DNA from: JBCCGG01 sp039029395
GTDB taxonomy: Bacteria > Pseudomonadota > Alphaproteobacteria > Kiloniellales > JAKSDN01
Assembly (NCBI GenBank): GCA_039029395.1
Contig: JBCCGG010000001.1
Span: 310,001 to 374,000 of the forward strand
DNA: 64,000 bases
Reading direction: 5' to 3'
Part shown: positions 33,804-42,930 of the stretch, piece after piece
Numbering within the stretch: the first letter of the stretch is position 1
Layout of the letters: every line of letters starts with the position of its first letter
Notes under the pieces: model-generated
Database searches by the model: none
What the model was told of the DNA's origin: nothing
What the model saw: the letters and a program-made list of their open reading frames with translations, nothing else
Made by a program: the position numbers and the translations under genes

Positions 33804-33940
33804 TGAAAAACTATAAAGTATTGTAAATAATTATAGATTTGATTTTTTAAATGATCCAGAAAAACATTGTGAAATATGATTTTTCCGGTACTCTTTTCCG
33901 TCCGCTCAATTGAACCGAATAAAGCAGACCGAAACGCCGC

Positions 33941-34783
33941 ATGGGACAGGGTCCGAAGGAAGAACGCCGGCGGCGCGGCCGGCCGCGAACGGCGTCCCTG
34001 GACGAGGAAGAGGGCACCGTCCAGGCGTTGGATCGTGGCATTCGAATTATGGCGGCGCTCGCCAAGGAGGGCCGGGCGACCTTGAGCGACCTGGCGCTGC
34101 GGGTCGGCATGCCGCCGTCATCCGCCCATCGCCTTCTCGTCACCCTGCAGCGCAGCCGCATGATCGAGTTTCACGAGTCGACGCAAGAATGGCTTGTGGG
34201 AGTCGAGGCCTTTCGCATCGGCAATGCTTTCCTGCAACGCAACAACTTGGTTGAGGCCGGCATGGCGGTGATGCGCCGGCTGGTCGAGGAGACCGGGGAG
34301 ACGGCCAACATCGCGATTGCCGATCACGGCGACGTGGTGTTTTTGTGCCAGGTCGAAACGCCAAACCCCATTCGTGCCTTCTTTCCCCCTGGTTCGCGAA
34401 CGCCCATGCATGCTTCTGGCATCGGCAAGATGCTCTTGGCGGAGCTTGAGCAGCGGGCGGTCGAGCGCATCCTCCAGGACAAAGGGCTCGCCGAATTCAC
34501 GCCGAAGACCCTGGCTTCGCCAAAGCAGCTCTTCGAGGAGCTGGAGCGCATCCGCAGGCGTGGCTGGTCGCTCGATGACGAGGAGCGCTATTCCGGCATG
34601 CGCTGTATCGCCGCGCCGGTCTATGACGTGCACGGAAAGGCCTTTGCGGGCATTTCCATCTCAGGGCCGACCGCACGGCTGACCGACGCTGCCGCGCCGG
34701 AGATGGCGACGAAAGTCCGGCAAGCCGCGGCCGAGCTCACGGCGCTCACCGGCGGCAGTCCACGGGCCCAAGGTAGTTCGTAA
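33941..34783 (+). CDS. bhcR: IclR-family regulator BhcR
   Basis: 280 residues. Basic head (ERRRRGRPR), then the IclR winged helix (about 28-85: VQALDRGIRIMAALAKEGRA, SDLALRVGMPPSSAHRLL) and the C-terminal effector domain with PGSRTPMHASGIGKMLLAEL and YSGMRCIAAPVYD. Divergent from bhcABCD exactly as in the described BHA clusters, where BhcR controls the operon in response to glyoxylate; ligand by analogy. Confidence 0.92.
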   Translation: MGQGPKEERRRRGRPRTASLDEEEGTVQALDRGIRIMAALAKEGRATLSDLALRVGMPPSSAHRLLVTLQRSRMIEFHESTQEWLVGVEAFRIGNAFLQRNNLVEAGMAVMRRLVEETGETANIAIADHGDVVFLCQVETPNPIRAFFPPGSRTPMHASGIGKMLLAELEQRAVERILQDKGLAEFTPKTLASPKQLFEELERIRRRGWSLDDEERYSGMRCIAAPVYDVHGKAFAGISISGPTARLTDAAAPEMATKVRQAAAELTALTGGSPRAQGSS

Positions 34784-34932
34784 GCTCGTGAGAGCATCGG
34801 GCAAGCTGTCATGTCGAAAAATATCAAAAACTCGGCGATATTGATCAGGCCGAACTTGTCGCCTGGCGCGAGAGTGCGGCCACTGGCAGGTGGGCTAGTT
34901 TGGCGAACGCTTGCGGATCAAGGAGCGGCTGA

Positions 34933-36084
34933 ATGACTCTTCATCGGGATGACTTGGCGAGACTCCGCAGGAACTTTGTGCCGGCGGCCGCGGAAGAATC
35001 ATTTTCCTTGCCGGCCGAGTGCTACACCGACTCGGCCTATCTCGCGGCGGATCAGGAGGCGATATTCGCCCGCAGCTGGCAGTTCGTTTGCCACGGCGAG
35101 CGGCTCAGAGAGCCCGGCCAGTACTTTGCATTCGAAATTCAGGGCCAACCGCTCTTCGCGGTCCGGGACCAGGCGGGCGAGTTGCGTGCCTTCTACAATG
35201 TCTGCAAGCACCGGGCCCACGGCTTGGTGCAGGGCGCGGGCAAGAAGCGGCTGATCACCTGCCCCTATCACGCTTGGGCCTATGGATTGGACGGCAAGCT
35301 AAAGGCGGCGCCCCTTTCGGATCACGTCAAGAACTTCAATAAGGACGAGATCTGCCTGACCTCCGTGCGAGTCGAGGAGTTTTGCGGCTTCGTCTTTGTC
35401 AACCTGGACCAAGATGCCGTGCCGCTTGCCGTTCAGAGCGAGGGCCTAGCCGATGAGATCCACGCGTGGGTGCCGGACCTGGATCAGCTCACCTTCGCCC
35501 ACCGCATGACCTTCGACATCAAATCCAATTGGAAGAACGTGGTCGACAACTTCCTGGAGTGTTACCACTGCCCCGGGGCACACAAGGACTTCGCCTCCCT
35601 GGTCGAGATGGACACCTACAAGGTGGTGACCCACGGGATCTACTCGAGCCATTGCGCCAAGGCCGGCAAAGTTGCGAACACGGCCTATAAGATTGACGAC
35701 GCCGATGTCACGGACCACGCGGTCTGGTGGCTTTGGCCCACGACCTGCCTCATGCGCTATCCGGGCGAAGGCAACATTATCGTCCTCAATGTAGTTCCGA
35801 CCGGACCCGAGACGACCTTTGAGACCTACGACTTCTACTTCCTGCAGGATCAACCCAAGCCGTCCCAGATGGAGGCGATCGACTATCTGCGAGACGTGCT
35901 CCAGCAGGAGGATATCGATATCGTCGAGTCGGTGCAGCGCGGCATGGGGACTCCGGCTTTCGACCAAGGCCGCTTTGTGACCGATCCAGAAGGCAGCGGC
36001 ATGTCCGAGCACGGGGTGCATCACTTCCACAAGCTCGTGATAGAGGCTTACGCCGGCGCGGTCGAGCGCAGTGGCAAGGCCTGA
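34933..36084 (+). CDS. Rieske non-haem iron oxygenase, quaternary-amine (CntA/GbcA-like) type
   Basis: 383 residues. Rieske centre: Cys91-His93 (CKHRAH) and Cys110-His113 (CPYHAW). Mononuclear iron: His212 and His217 in NFLECYHCPGAH with an Asp near 327. The residue three before His212 is Glu209 rather than the usual bridging Asp, the feature reported for carnitine oxygenase CntA and shared by quaternary-ammonium N-demethylating oxygenases. A role in oxidative C-N cleavage of a betaine-like substrate is likely. AAGGAG precedes the ATG. No dedicated reductase follows; the BKACE gene is 35 bp downstream and probably in the same operon. Confidence 0.85.
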   Translation: MTLHRDDLARLRRNFVPAAAEESFSLPAECYTDSAYLAADQEAIFARSWQFVCHGERLREPGQYFAFEIQGQPLFAVRDQAGELRAFYNVCKHRAHGLVQGAGKKRLITCPYHAWAYGLDGKLKAAPLSDHVKNFNKDEICLTSVRVEEFCGFVFVNLDQDAVPLAVQSEGLADEIHAWVPDLDQLTFAHRMTFDIKSNWKNVVDNFLECYHCPGAHKDFASLVEMDTYKVVTHGIYSSHCAKAGKVANTAYKIDDADVTDHAVWWLWPTTCLMRYPGEGNIIVLNVVPTGPETTFETYDFYFLQDQPKPSQMEAIDYLRDVLQQEDIDIVESVQRGMGTPAFDQGRFVTDPEGSGMSEHGVHHFHKLVIEAYAGAVERSGKA

Positions 36085-36119
36085 GCGAGTCAGATCCGTA
36101 GCGCGTTGGGAAGGGGACT

Positions 36120-37061
36120 GTGCCGATGGCCAAGGACCAGAGCGTCATCATCACGTGCGCGGTGACCGGCGGGATCCACACGCCGACCATGTCGCCCTAC
36201 CTGCCGATCACCCCGTCGCAGATCGCAACGGCGTCGATCGAGGCGGCCGAAGCCGGCGCCTCGATCATTCACCTCCACGCGCGCGATCCGGAGTCTGGCA
36301 AGCCCGATCCTCGTCCCGAGACCTTTATGCAGTTTCTACCGGTCATCAAGCAGGCGAGCGATGCGGTGGTCAATGTCTCGACCGGCGGCGGGCTTGGCAT
36401 GACGATCGAGGAACGCGTGGCGGCGGCCGTGCGGGCGAGCCCGGAGATGGCCTCCCTGAACATGGGCTCATTGAACTTTGGCATTTTTCCCCTGCTGGAG
36501 AAATACGACAGCTGGAAGCACGATTGGGAACCCGGGTTTCTCGAAATGACCCGGGACTTCATCTTTCCGAACACCTTCAAGACCATCGAGTATGTGCTCA
36601 AAACGCTCGGTGAGGAGCACGGCACCCGGTTCGAGTTTGAATGCTACGACCTTGGCCACCTCTACAATCTTGCTTGGTTTGTCGACAAAGGCATGGTCAA
36701 GCCACCGTTCTTCATCCAAATGGTGTTCGGGATTTTGGGCGGCGTTGGGGCCGATCTCGACAACCTCATGCACATGCATTCGATCGCCCAGAAGCTCTTC
36801 GGCGACAGCTACGAATGGTCCGTACTGGCGGCCGGGCGGAACCAGATGCCGTTCGCGACCCAAGCCGCCATGCTCGGCGGCAACCTTCGGGTCGGCTTGG
36901 AGGACAGCCTCTACATCGGCAAGGGCGAGCTGGCGAAATCAAATGCCGAGCAGGTGCGCAAGATTCGCACAATCATCGAGGCGCTCGGACTAAGCGTTGC
37001 GACGCCCACGCAAGCGCGCGAGCGTCTCGGTCTCAAGGGCGGCGACCGAGTAAGTTTCTGA
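36120..37061 (+). CDS. BKACE (DUF849) beta-keto acid cleavage enzyme
   Basis: 313 residues from a GTG at 36120 (ATG at 36126 also possible). The signature ITCAVTGGIHTP, the zinc motif HLHARDPESGKPD (His51, His53) and the C-terminal GLEDSLYIGKGELAKSN are those of 3-keto-5-aminohexanoate-type cleavage enzymes, which condense a beta-keto acid with acetyl-CoA and split it to a CoA ester and acetoacetate. Members act on dehydrocarnitine and related beta-keto amines. Next to a CntA-like Rieske gene, a quaternary-amine beta-keto acid is plausible but unproven. Confidence 0.88.
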   Translation: MPMAKDQSVIITCAVTGGIHTPTMSPYLPITPSQIATASIEAAEAGASIIHLHARDPESGKPDPRPETFMQFLPVIKQASDAVVNVSTGGGLGMTIEERVAAAVRASPEMASLNMGSLNFGIFPLLEKYDSWKHDWEPGFLEMTRDFIFPNTFKTIEYVLKTLGEEHGTRFEFECYDLGHLYNLAWFVDKGMVKPPFFIQMVFGILGGVGADLDNLMHMHSIAQKLFGDSYEWSVLAAGRNQMPFATQAAMLGGNLRVGLEDSLYIGKGELAKSNAEQVRKIRTIIEALGLSVATPTQARERLGLKGGDRVSF

Positions 37062-37063
37062 CA

Positions 37064-38056
37064 CTAGGTACGATCAAAACAGCTCCGGTCTGCGCTGGGC
37101 GACCGACCGAAGGCATCCCGATAGCAGCTGGCGAAGTAGGACACCGAGCTGAAGCCGACAGCGACCGCAGCTTCGGTTACCGGCATGGAGGTCTGGTGCA
37201 GCAACCTTTGGGCATGATCGATCCGCAGTTTCCGGTAGTACCGCAAAGGGCTGGTGCGCAGGTGCTGCTTGAATAGTCGTTGCAGCTGCCGCACGGAAAG
37301 GCCAACAATGTCGGCCACTTGCTTCAGGGAAAGCGCTTCCTCGATATTCCTCTCCATCTGCTCCACGGCCTGAATTAGCTTTGGATTGCTTGCTCCCGAA
37401 CGGACCATAGTGCCATGGCGCAGGCACTCCTGACCGTCGCGAATACGATGATGGACGAACTGATCGGCGATCGACTTCGCAAACTCCTCTCCGTGACGAT
37501 CTCCGATTTCATAGAGCATGAGATCGAGCGTGGCGACACCGCCGGGGCAAGTGAAGCGCCCACGGTCGACCTCGAAAAGCTGTGCGGTCACCGATAGCTC
37601 GGGTTGAAGCTCTTTGATGGAGGCGATGTCCGACCAGCGAGCTGTGCATCTGTGGCGCGCCAACAGTCCAGCCTGGGCGAGGAGTTTGGTACCTGAGCCG
37701 ATCCCGCCGACATGGGCACCATGGCGCGCCCAGCGCCTCAGCAGGACGGCAAGGCTCTCGCGGCGACCCGCAGGCCCGTACTCGCTCGCCAGCGCGACTA
37801 TGTTGCTCGGCACGCCCTTTGTCTCCATCTCTGCTAGGCTTGAGTCACATTTGATCGATAGACCGGACGACGAGCAAACGCTTCCGCCATGCTCACTGCA
37901 GCAGAACCATCGGTAAAGATCGCGACCGGAAAGGTAGTTCGCGACTCCCATGACCTCCGTGAGAATTGTTAGATCGAAGAAAGAGAAATCCGGTTCCAGG
38001 AGAAGCGTAAGTTCGTCTGGGCCACTGCAGGACCTCTTTAGGACCGAATACGCCAT
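37064..38056 (-). CDS. GlxA/CdhR-type AraC-family regulator
   Basis: About 330 residues from the ATG at 38056 (frame open to a TTG at 38131). The N-terminal DJ-1/PfpI-like domain (LLLEPDFSFFDLTILTEVMGVAN) lacks an obvious protease Cys; the C-terminal double HTH is clear (LSLKQVADIVGLSVRQLQRLF and MPVTEAAVAVGFSSVSYFA). Regulators of this layout (CdhR, GbdR, SouR) control carnitine, betaine and sarcosine genes. It is the last gene of the minus-strand operon and meets the BKACE gene tail to tail. Confidence 0.87.
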   Translation of the reverse strand: MAYSVLKRSCSGPDELTLLLEPDFSFFDLTILTEVMGVANYLSGRDLYRWFCCSEHGGSVCSSSGLSIKCDSSLAEMETKGVPSNIVALASEYGPAGRRESLAVLLRRWARHGAHVGGIGSGTKLLAQAGLLARHRCTARWSDIASIKELQPELSVTAQLFEVDRGRFTCPGGVATLDLMLYEIGDRHGEEFAKSIADQFVHHRIRDGQECLRHGTMVRSGASNPKLIQAVEQMERNIEEALSLKQVADIVGLSVRQLQRLFKQHLRTSPLRYYRKLRIDHAQRLLHQTSMPVTEAAVAVGFSSVSYFASCYRDAFGRSPSADRSCFDRT

Positions 38057-38132
38057 TACTCGGGTGCTCTCGGGGATGCGGCAGAATGTGTCACGTTGCC
38101 TCGCATGTACGCCAAATGGTCTTGAGCCCAAT

Positions 38133-39041
38133 CTAGTTTGGGGGTGCTGTTTGATGAGTCCCTCGAAGTAAAGTCTGATGCGCGTCTTCGAGGATCTTTA
38201 CCGCCATGAGGTGATTGGCCTCTCCGCCAAAGGTGCCGCATGCGCGCTCGTAGGTATCTTGCACCAGATTGCAGAGCGGAAGATCGGCGGTGACCGAGGC
38301 CGCAAGCTCTCGCGCCAGGCGTAGATCTTTGAGGGCAAGTGCCAGCGTAAACGAACTGTCGTAGTCGCCGTCGAGAATCAGTGGGCCGTAGCGGTGAGCG
38401 ACGTAGCTGGTGCCGGTACTGTTCTGAATGATTTCCAGCATCTTGTCCGCCGGTACGCCTCCCTTGACGCCCAGCATCATGGCCTCCGAGAGCGCCAGGG
38501 AGTGGATGTAGCACAGCACGACCTGGGCAATCTTTGCGGCATATCCAGCACCGTTTGGGCCCAAGTAGTCTATGCGCTCGCCGATCGTGCGCAGAATCGG
38601 GAGGCAGCGGCGAAAGGCCTCGCCGTCGCTGCCGACCAGGATGGTCAAGGTGCCATCGCTGGCCCCCTCGGACCCCCCCGATATGGGCGCATCCAGCAAG
38701 CAAAGACCGCGATCCTTGGTGGCTCTGAGGATTTTGGCGCCGACCTCGAGGTTATTGGTGCTCAACTCGATCCATGTCGCACCCGGACGCATCTTTTCAA
38801 CAATCCCATTTTCACCGAAGGCAATATCCTGAATCTGCTTGGGGCCAGGCAATGACGTCATGACGTAGTCGACGTTCGTGGCTGCATCTGATGGGGAATT
38901 GGCGACCGCTGCGCCCAGATCGGCGATCCTGGCGCACTTCTCTGGATCCAGGTCGTAGACCTTCAAGGAGTAGCCGGCGCGCGCTAGGTTGGCGGCCATT
39001 GGCCCACCCATCACGCCCAGTCCGATAAATCCGATATCCAT
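38133..39041 (-). CDS. beta-hydroxyacid dehydrogenase (3-hydroxyisobutyrate dehydrogenase family)
   Basis: 302 residues. N-terminal NAD(P) motif MDIGFIGLGVMGGPMAANLA, substrate motif DAPISGGSEGA and catalytic Lys region GAGYAAKIAQ are typical. Oxidises or reduces a small beta-hydroxy acid. GAGGAA precedes the ATG. It lies 25 bp after the enolase-superfamily gene in the same operon, so its substrate is likely a product of that enzyme or of the aldolase. Confidence 0.88.
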   Translation of the reverse strand: MDIGFIGLGVMGGPMAANLARAGYSLKVYDLDPEKCARIADLGAAVANSPSDAATNVDYVMTSLPGPKQIQDIAFGENGIVEKMRPGATWIELSTNNLEVGAKILRATKDRGLCLLDAPISGGSEGASDGTLTILVGSDGEAFRRCLPILRTIGERIDYLGPNGAGYAAKIAQVVLCYIHSLALSEAMMLGVKGGVPADKMLEIIQNSTGTSYVAHRYGPLILDGDYDSSFTLALALKDLRLARELAASVTADLPLCNLVQDTYERACGTFGGEANHLMAVKILEDAHQTLLRGTHQTAPPN

Positions 39042-39066
39042 AGGTTCCTCGTGGTGCCGCTGCGGG

Positions 39067-40149
39067 TCACAGCCGGTAGGTCTCTACGGCTTTCCGGTTG
39101 AATGTGAAGCCGGTTCCGGGGCGGTTCGGGACAACAAGCTCGCCATCGACCAGCTCCATTGACTCGTTTAGGAGCGGTGCCGCCCAGGGCATGTGCTCAA
39201 CTGATATGCAGTTCGGTAAGGACCCGGCGATCGACAGACTCTGCTCGGTAAAGAGGTGAGCCGACACGGGGATGTCGTGGGCTGCTGCCAAAGCGCCGGC
39301 CCGCCGAAACTCGCTCAAACCGCCAATTCGCTGTAGATCTGGCATCAGAATGTCGGCGGCCCCGGCTTCGATGAGGCTGCGCATGCCGTAGCGGGTGTAC
39401 TCCGTCTCGCCAGTTGCAATCGGAATTGCCAATGCGTTTCGGACCTCCCGGTGCCCGCGTAAGTCTTGATAGGCAACCGGCTCCTCCAGCCAGGTCAGGT
39501 CGAACTCCTCAAGCGCTCGGCCCAGGCGAATCGCGTGCTTGGCCGTAAAGGACTGGTTGGCGTCTGCCAGGAGGCCGATATCGGGACCGATCGCCTCGCG
39601 CACCAGGCGGACTCGCAGGACATCGTCGGCGATCCTCGTACTGCCAAGGCGCAGCTTGACCGCCTTGAATCCGCTGGCGACAATGTCATCCGCCTCGCGC
39701 GCGCAGTCTTCCGGCGTGCTCGATAGCCAAAGGCCGCCGCTTGCGTAGGTGGGCACCCGCTCCCGACAGGCCCCGAATAGGCGGTAGAGCGGCAGATTTG
39801 CCGCCTTGGCGACAATGTCCCAGCAGGCCGTGTCGATGGCAGATAGAGCGGCAACTCCCGTACCTTTGTGGCCAATAGGGTTGATCTCATCGAAGATGGA
39901 TTGCCAAATCTTCTCGACGAAGTGGGGGTTGCATCCGACAACCAGGTCTTCCAGGCCTTTGAGCATCTCGTAGAGCGCTTTTAGGCGCAGGACGTTGATC
40001 GTAAAGACGTAACTTTCGCCGCGAACCCCCTGGTCTGTTTCGAGCGTGAGTAGGGCGCAACCCAGGCTGTGGATATCGTGAATCGCGGTCGCGATCGGTA
40101 CCGCCAGCGGAACCTCGACCATTTCCAAACGGACCGCCGTGATTTTCAC
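39067..40149 (-). CDS. mandelate racemase/muconate lactonizing enzyme superfamily protein
   Basis: 360 residues from a GTG at 40149 that overlaps the TetR stop (GTGA); the frame is open further upstream but only inside the TetR gene. Capping domain, then barrel with Lys165 (AVKLRLG), metal ligands Asp196 (LADANQS), Glu222 (WLEEP) and Glu248 (TGETEY), Asp271 and His298 (SAHLFTE): the mandelate-racemase subgroup pattern. Abstracts a proton alpha to a carboxylate; racemase or acid-sugar dehydratase are both possible. Translationally coupled to the regulator gene. Confidence 0.88.
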   Translation of the reverse strand: MKITAVRLEMVEVPLAVPIATAIHDIHSLGCALLTLETDQGVRGESYVFTINVLRLKALYEMLKGLEDLVVGCNPHFVEKIWQSIFDEINPIGHKGTGVAALSAIDTACWDIVAKAANLPLYRLFGACRERVPTYASGGLWLSSTPEDCAREADDIVASGFKAVKLRLGSTRIADDVLRVRLVREAIGPDIGLLADANQSFTAKHAIRLGRALEEFDLTWLEEPVAYQDLRGHREVRNALAIPIATGETEYTRYGMRSLIEAGAADILMPDLQRIGGLSEFRRAGALAAAHDIPVSAHLFTEQSLSIAGSLPNCISVEHMPWAAPLLNESMELVDGELVVPNRPGTGFTFNRKAVETYRL

Positions 40150-40799
40150 GACAGGGCCCGGTTCATTAGACAGCCATCTATGAAGTGCTCTGTGATGCGA
40201 ATGGCATCTTCTGGCATCAGACTGTCGCGGCCGGTAGCAAGGCTGGTCCAAAGCCCGTCAATCACGGCAATCAGCCCGAGAGCCGCGCTCTCCGTGTCGA
40301 TTGGCCGATTATGCTCGGCAGCTGCCGCCGCCAAGACCGGTTCGTAGAGTTCTCGCAAGTGTTCCGAGACGCTACGGATCACCTCGTTGAAGGAGGCTTG
40401 GGAGCGGCTGGCATTGGTGAAAGCTTGCCAAGCGGCAATTTTGTCGAGGTCGTAGATCGGTGGTTCAAAGCTCGATTTGGCCATCTGCTTGATCCTTTCG
40501 ACGGCCGGAAGCGCTGTGGCTTCTGCGATCCTCTGCTTGACCGCCATGGATTGGGCATCGAAGGTCTCGGCGGCCGCGGCCAGCAGAAGTTCTTCCTTGC
40601 TGTCAAAGTAGTGCGCGATCAGCCCGCGGGAGGCGCCCGCCCCGTGGCAGATGCGCTCAACCGTCGCGCCCGCGATATCGTAGCGGGCGACTGTGACGAT
40701 CGCCGAGCGGATCAGGCTCTCCCGGCGGAACACCCGGTTCTCCTCGCGGCTGCGTGGAGGAGCGATCTGCTCGGCAAGGCTCGTGCGCATTGACCCCAT
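40146..40799 (-). CDS. TetR-family regulator, BetI-like
   Basis: 217 residues. HTH at about 30-75: RESLIRSAIVTVARYDIAGA, CHGAGASRGLIAHYFDSKEE. 'SRGLIAHYF.SKEELLLA' is the BetI-type recognition helix pattern; BetI is the choline-responsive repressor of betaine synthesis. The C-terminal ligand domain diverges, so the ligand is open. Located inside the operon between the class II aldolase and enolase-superfamily genes, probably autoregulating it. Confidence 0.87.
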   Translation of the reverse strand: MGSMRTSLAEQIAPPRSREENRVFRRESLIRSAIVTVARYDIAGATVERICHGAGASRGLIAHYFDSKEELLLAAAAETFDAQSMAVKQRIAEATALPAVERIKQMAKSSFEPPIYDLDKIAAWQAFTNASRSQASFNEVIRSVSEHLRELYEPVLAAAAAEHNRPIDTESAALGLIAVIDGLWTSLATGRDSLMPEDAIRITEHFIDGCLMNRALS

Positions 40800-40813
40800 C
40801 CTCTAGGGCTGAC

Positions 40814-41587
40814 CTAGTTCTTGTAGGAAGGATCGAGCCGGTCACAGCGACGCAAAAGCGCGGGCCACTCGTACCTTCCCGGGGAGAAGGCCTCGTACTG
40901 CTTGACCGAGAGCTCCCAAAGTGCGGATGCGCCTGGGTCCAGCGGTAAACCGGAACCCTGAGCATGCAGCGCCACATCGCACATGCGGATCAGGTAGTAC
41001 ATATTCATGAAGGCCTCGCCCGCCGTCTCTCCGACTGTCAGGAAGCCATGGTTACGCATAACCAGACACTTGTTGTCGCCCAGGTTCTCGGCGATCCGGA
41101 ATCGCTCATCAAGATCGACCGAAAGCCCCTCCCAGTCGTGGTAGCCGATTTTGCCGCAGAGCATAGAGGAGTCCTGAACCAGGAAGGGGATGCCGTCTCG
41201 AAAGGCCGTCGCCGCGATCGCTTGCGGCGGGTGGGCGTGAAAGACGTACTTGTTCTTCGGATGGTGAAGGTGGATCGCGCTATGGATCACGAAGCCGGCC
41301 GTATTCACATCCGTTGGGCCTTCGAGGACCTTGCCGTGCTCGTCGACCTTGATCAGGTTGCTAGCGGTCACCTCTTCGTAGAGCAGGCCGAATCTGTGCA
41401 TGAGGAAATTGTGGTCTGAGCCGGGCACCCGCGCGGTGATATGGTTCCAGACTACGTCATCCCAGCCGAACATAGCTGTTAGCCGGAACATGGCCGCGAG
41501 ATCGACGCGGACCTTGTGCTCTTCTTCGCTGGTCCGAACCGCATGCTCGGCGTGCTTGAAATCAGCAGATGATATCTGAGTGTTCAT
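40814..41587 (-). CDS. class II aldolase/adducin family protein
   Basis: 257 residues from the ATG at 41587, preceded by GGAGGG; an upstream extension to 41713 reads as leader DNA. Zinc ligands His117 and His119 (YVFHAHPPQ) and His180 (VMRNHGFLTVGE) with an acidic residue near 72 match fuculose-phosphate aldolase-like enzymes. Many members act on non-phosphorylated hydroxy or keto acids or as decarboxylases. First gene of the five-gene minus operon. Confidence 0.87.
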   Translation of the reverse strand: MNTQISSADFKHAEHAVRTSEEEHKVRVDLAAMFRLTAMFGWDDVVWNHITARVPGSDHNFLMHRFGLLYEEVTASNLIKVDEHGKVLEGPTDVNTAGFVIHSAIHLHHPKNKYVFHAHPPQAIAATAFRDGIPFLVQDSSMLCGKIGYHDWEGLSVDLDERFRIAENLGDNKCLVMRNHGFLTVGETAGEAFMNMYYLIRMCDVALHAQGSGLPLDPGASALWELSVKQYEAFSPGRYEWPALLRRCDRLDPSYKN

Positions 41588-42170
41588 GGGCGAGACCCTC
41601 CGATGAAAACCTTGAATCGGCATCCGGCCTAAGCGCGAATGCCTAGGAGCACCGGTATTGCGCAGTGAGATAGGTGAGAAAACGGTGATAATCAACAAAA
41701 AAATGATGATCATCCAATTTTCTTTCTAAAATCGAATATTGCAAGTTTTGGAATCATTAAAAGATAGTATCGAGCCCGACTCAGTGTCGTTGGTAAGAAC
41801 GTTGGTGCAACCTAGAGCGAGAAAACCAGAGTTGGTGATCACTGGTCGGGCGAAGGTGGCCCCGCGGAGAGCTAATTCAGCGAGGCTTGCGCTGCGAACA
41901 CCACTTCGTTAGTTGTCGCTAGACGTTTATGAGACGGTTTCGCCATATAAATAGAGTGATTGGATTGACCTAGGTGACTTCGAGATCCTGCATTCTGATA
42001 GTGTGGCGTACGCTCTCGAGGCTGCATTGAAGATCGACAACCATGGGGCTTCTCTCGCTTGAACGTCTTCCCAACCACCAATGACGCCGACGGCGCCCGG
42101 TTCCTAAACCGCAGGCCGGACGACGTATGTGGCGCAAACTGAAGTTCTTAAAAGGCAAAGGGGGAAACTG
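41588..42170. other. divergent intergenic region, promoter-bearing
   Basis: About 580 bp between the class II aldolase operon and the SDR gene. The 41640-41770 part is AT-rich and contains palindromes GATGATCATC (41705-41714) and GTGATCAC (41835-41842), candidate regulator sites. No convincing ORF or RNA gene seen. Confidence 0.4.
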
Positions 42171-42920
42171 ATGGATGGCCTATCAGTGGTGATCGTGGGC
42201 GGCGCGTCTGGGCTCGGCTTGGAAACGGCCCGCCTCATGCTGAACCGGGGCGTTGCGAAGCTCGGTATTGTCGATTGGAACGAGCCGGCGATGACAGCCG
42301 CCGTGGCGGCGCTTTCCACGCTTGGCAGAACGGTCGAAGCGGTCGTCAGCGACATCGCCACAAAGGAAGGCGCCCACGGGGCCTTCGACAGCCTGGCCGC
42401 AAGCTTCGGGCGCATCGACAGCTTGGTCAACTGCGCGGCCGTCTATCCGCGCAAACCCTTGCTCGAGATCACCGACGAGGAGTGGGACATAGAGAATGCA
42501 GTCAACATCAAAGGCACCTACCACATGATGGTGGCGGCCGTGACACACATGAAGAGATTTGTGGATCCGCCTAAAATCGCTGGGCGCATTGTCAACATCT
42601 CCTCGGTCGATGCTTTCAAGGCCCATCCTCAAAATGCTCACTACGCCGCCACCAAGGCGGCCGTGGTCAGCTTGACCCGCTCCTTTGCGCACGCCTGCGC
42701 AGCCGATCAGATCCTGGTCAACTCCGTGGCGCCGGCGGGCATGGCGACCGAGCGAGCCAAGTCGCACGGCATCTTGCCAGAGCTGGCCAAGGCCAATCCC
42801 TTGGGGCGCGCCGCGGAGCCGGCCGAGATGGCGGAGTTCGTCATGATGCTGGCCAGCAGCAAGAACACCTACATGACTGGAGAGAACGTTATCGTCAGTG
42901 GCGGCTACATTTATGCATGA
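42171..42920 (+). CDS. short-chain dehydrogenase/reductase
   Basis: 249 residues from the ATG at 42171, which has a strong GGGGGA site; an upstream TTG/GTG-type extension is not needed. Classical SDR motifs: GGASGLGLE for NAD(P), NCAAVY, Ser145, Tyr158 and Lys162 (YAATK), Asn113. Oxidises or reduces a hydroxyl; most likely the dehydrogenase step for the cluster on its left, although it is divergent from that operon. Confidence 0.9.
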   Translation: MDGLSVVIVGGASGLGLETARLMLNRGVAKLGIVDWNEPAMTAAVAALSTLGRTVEAVVSDIATKEGAHGAFDSLAASFGRIDSLVNCAAVYPRKPLLEITDEEWDIENAVNIKGTYHMMVAAVTHMKRFVDPPKIAGRIVNISSVDAFKAHPQNAHYAATKAAVVSLTRSFAHACAADQILVNSVAPAGMATERAKSHGILPELAKANPLGRAAEPAEMAEFVMMLASSKNTYMTGENVIVSGGYIYA

Positions 42921-42930
42921 GCCCAGCTGA

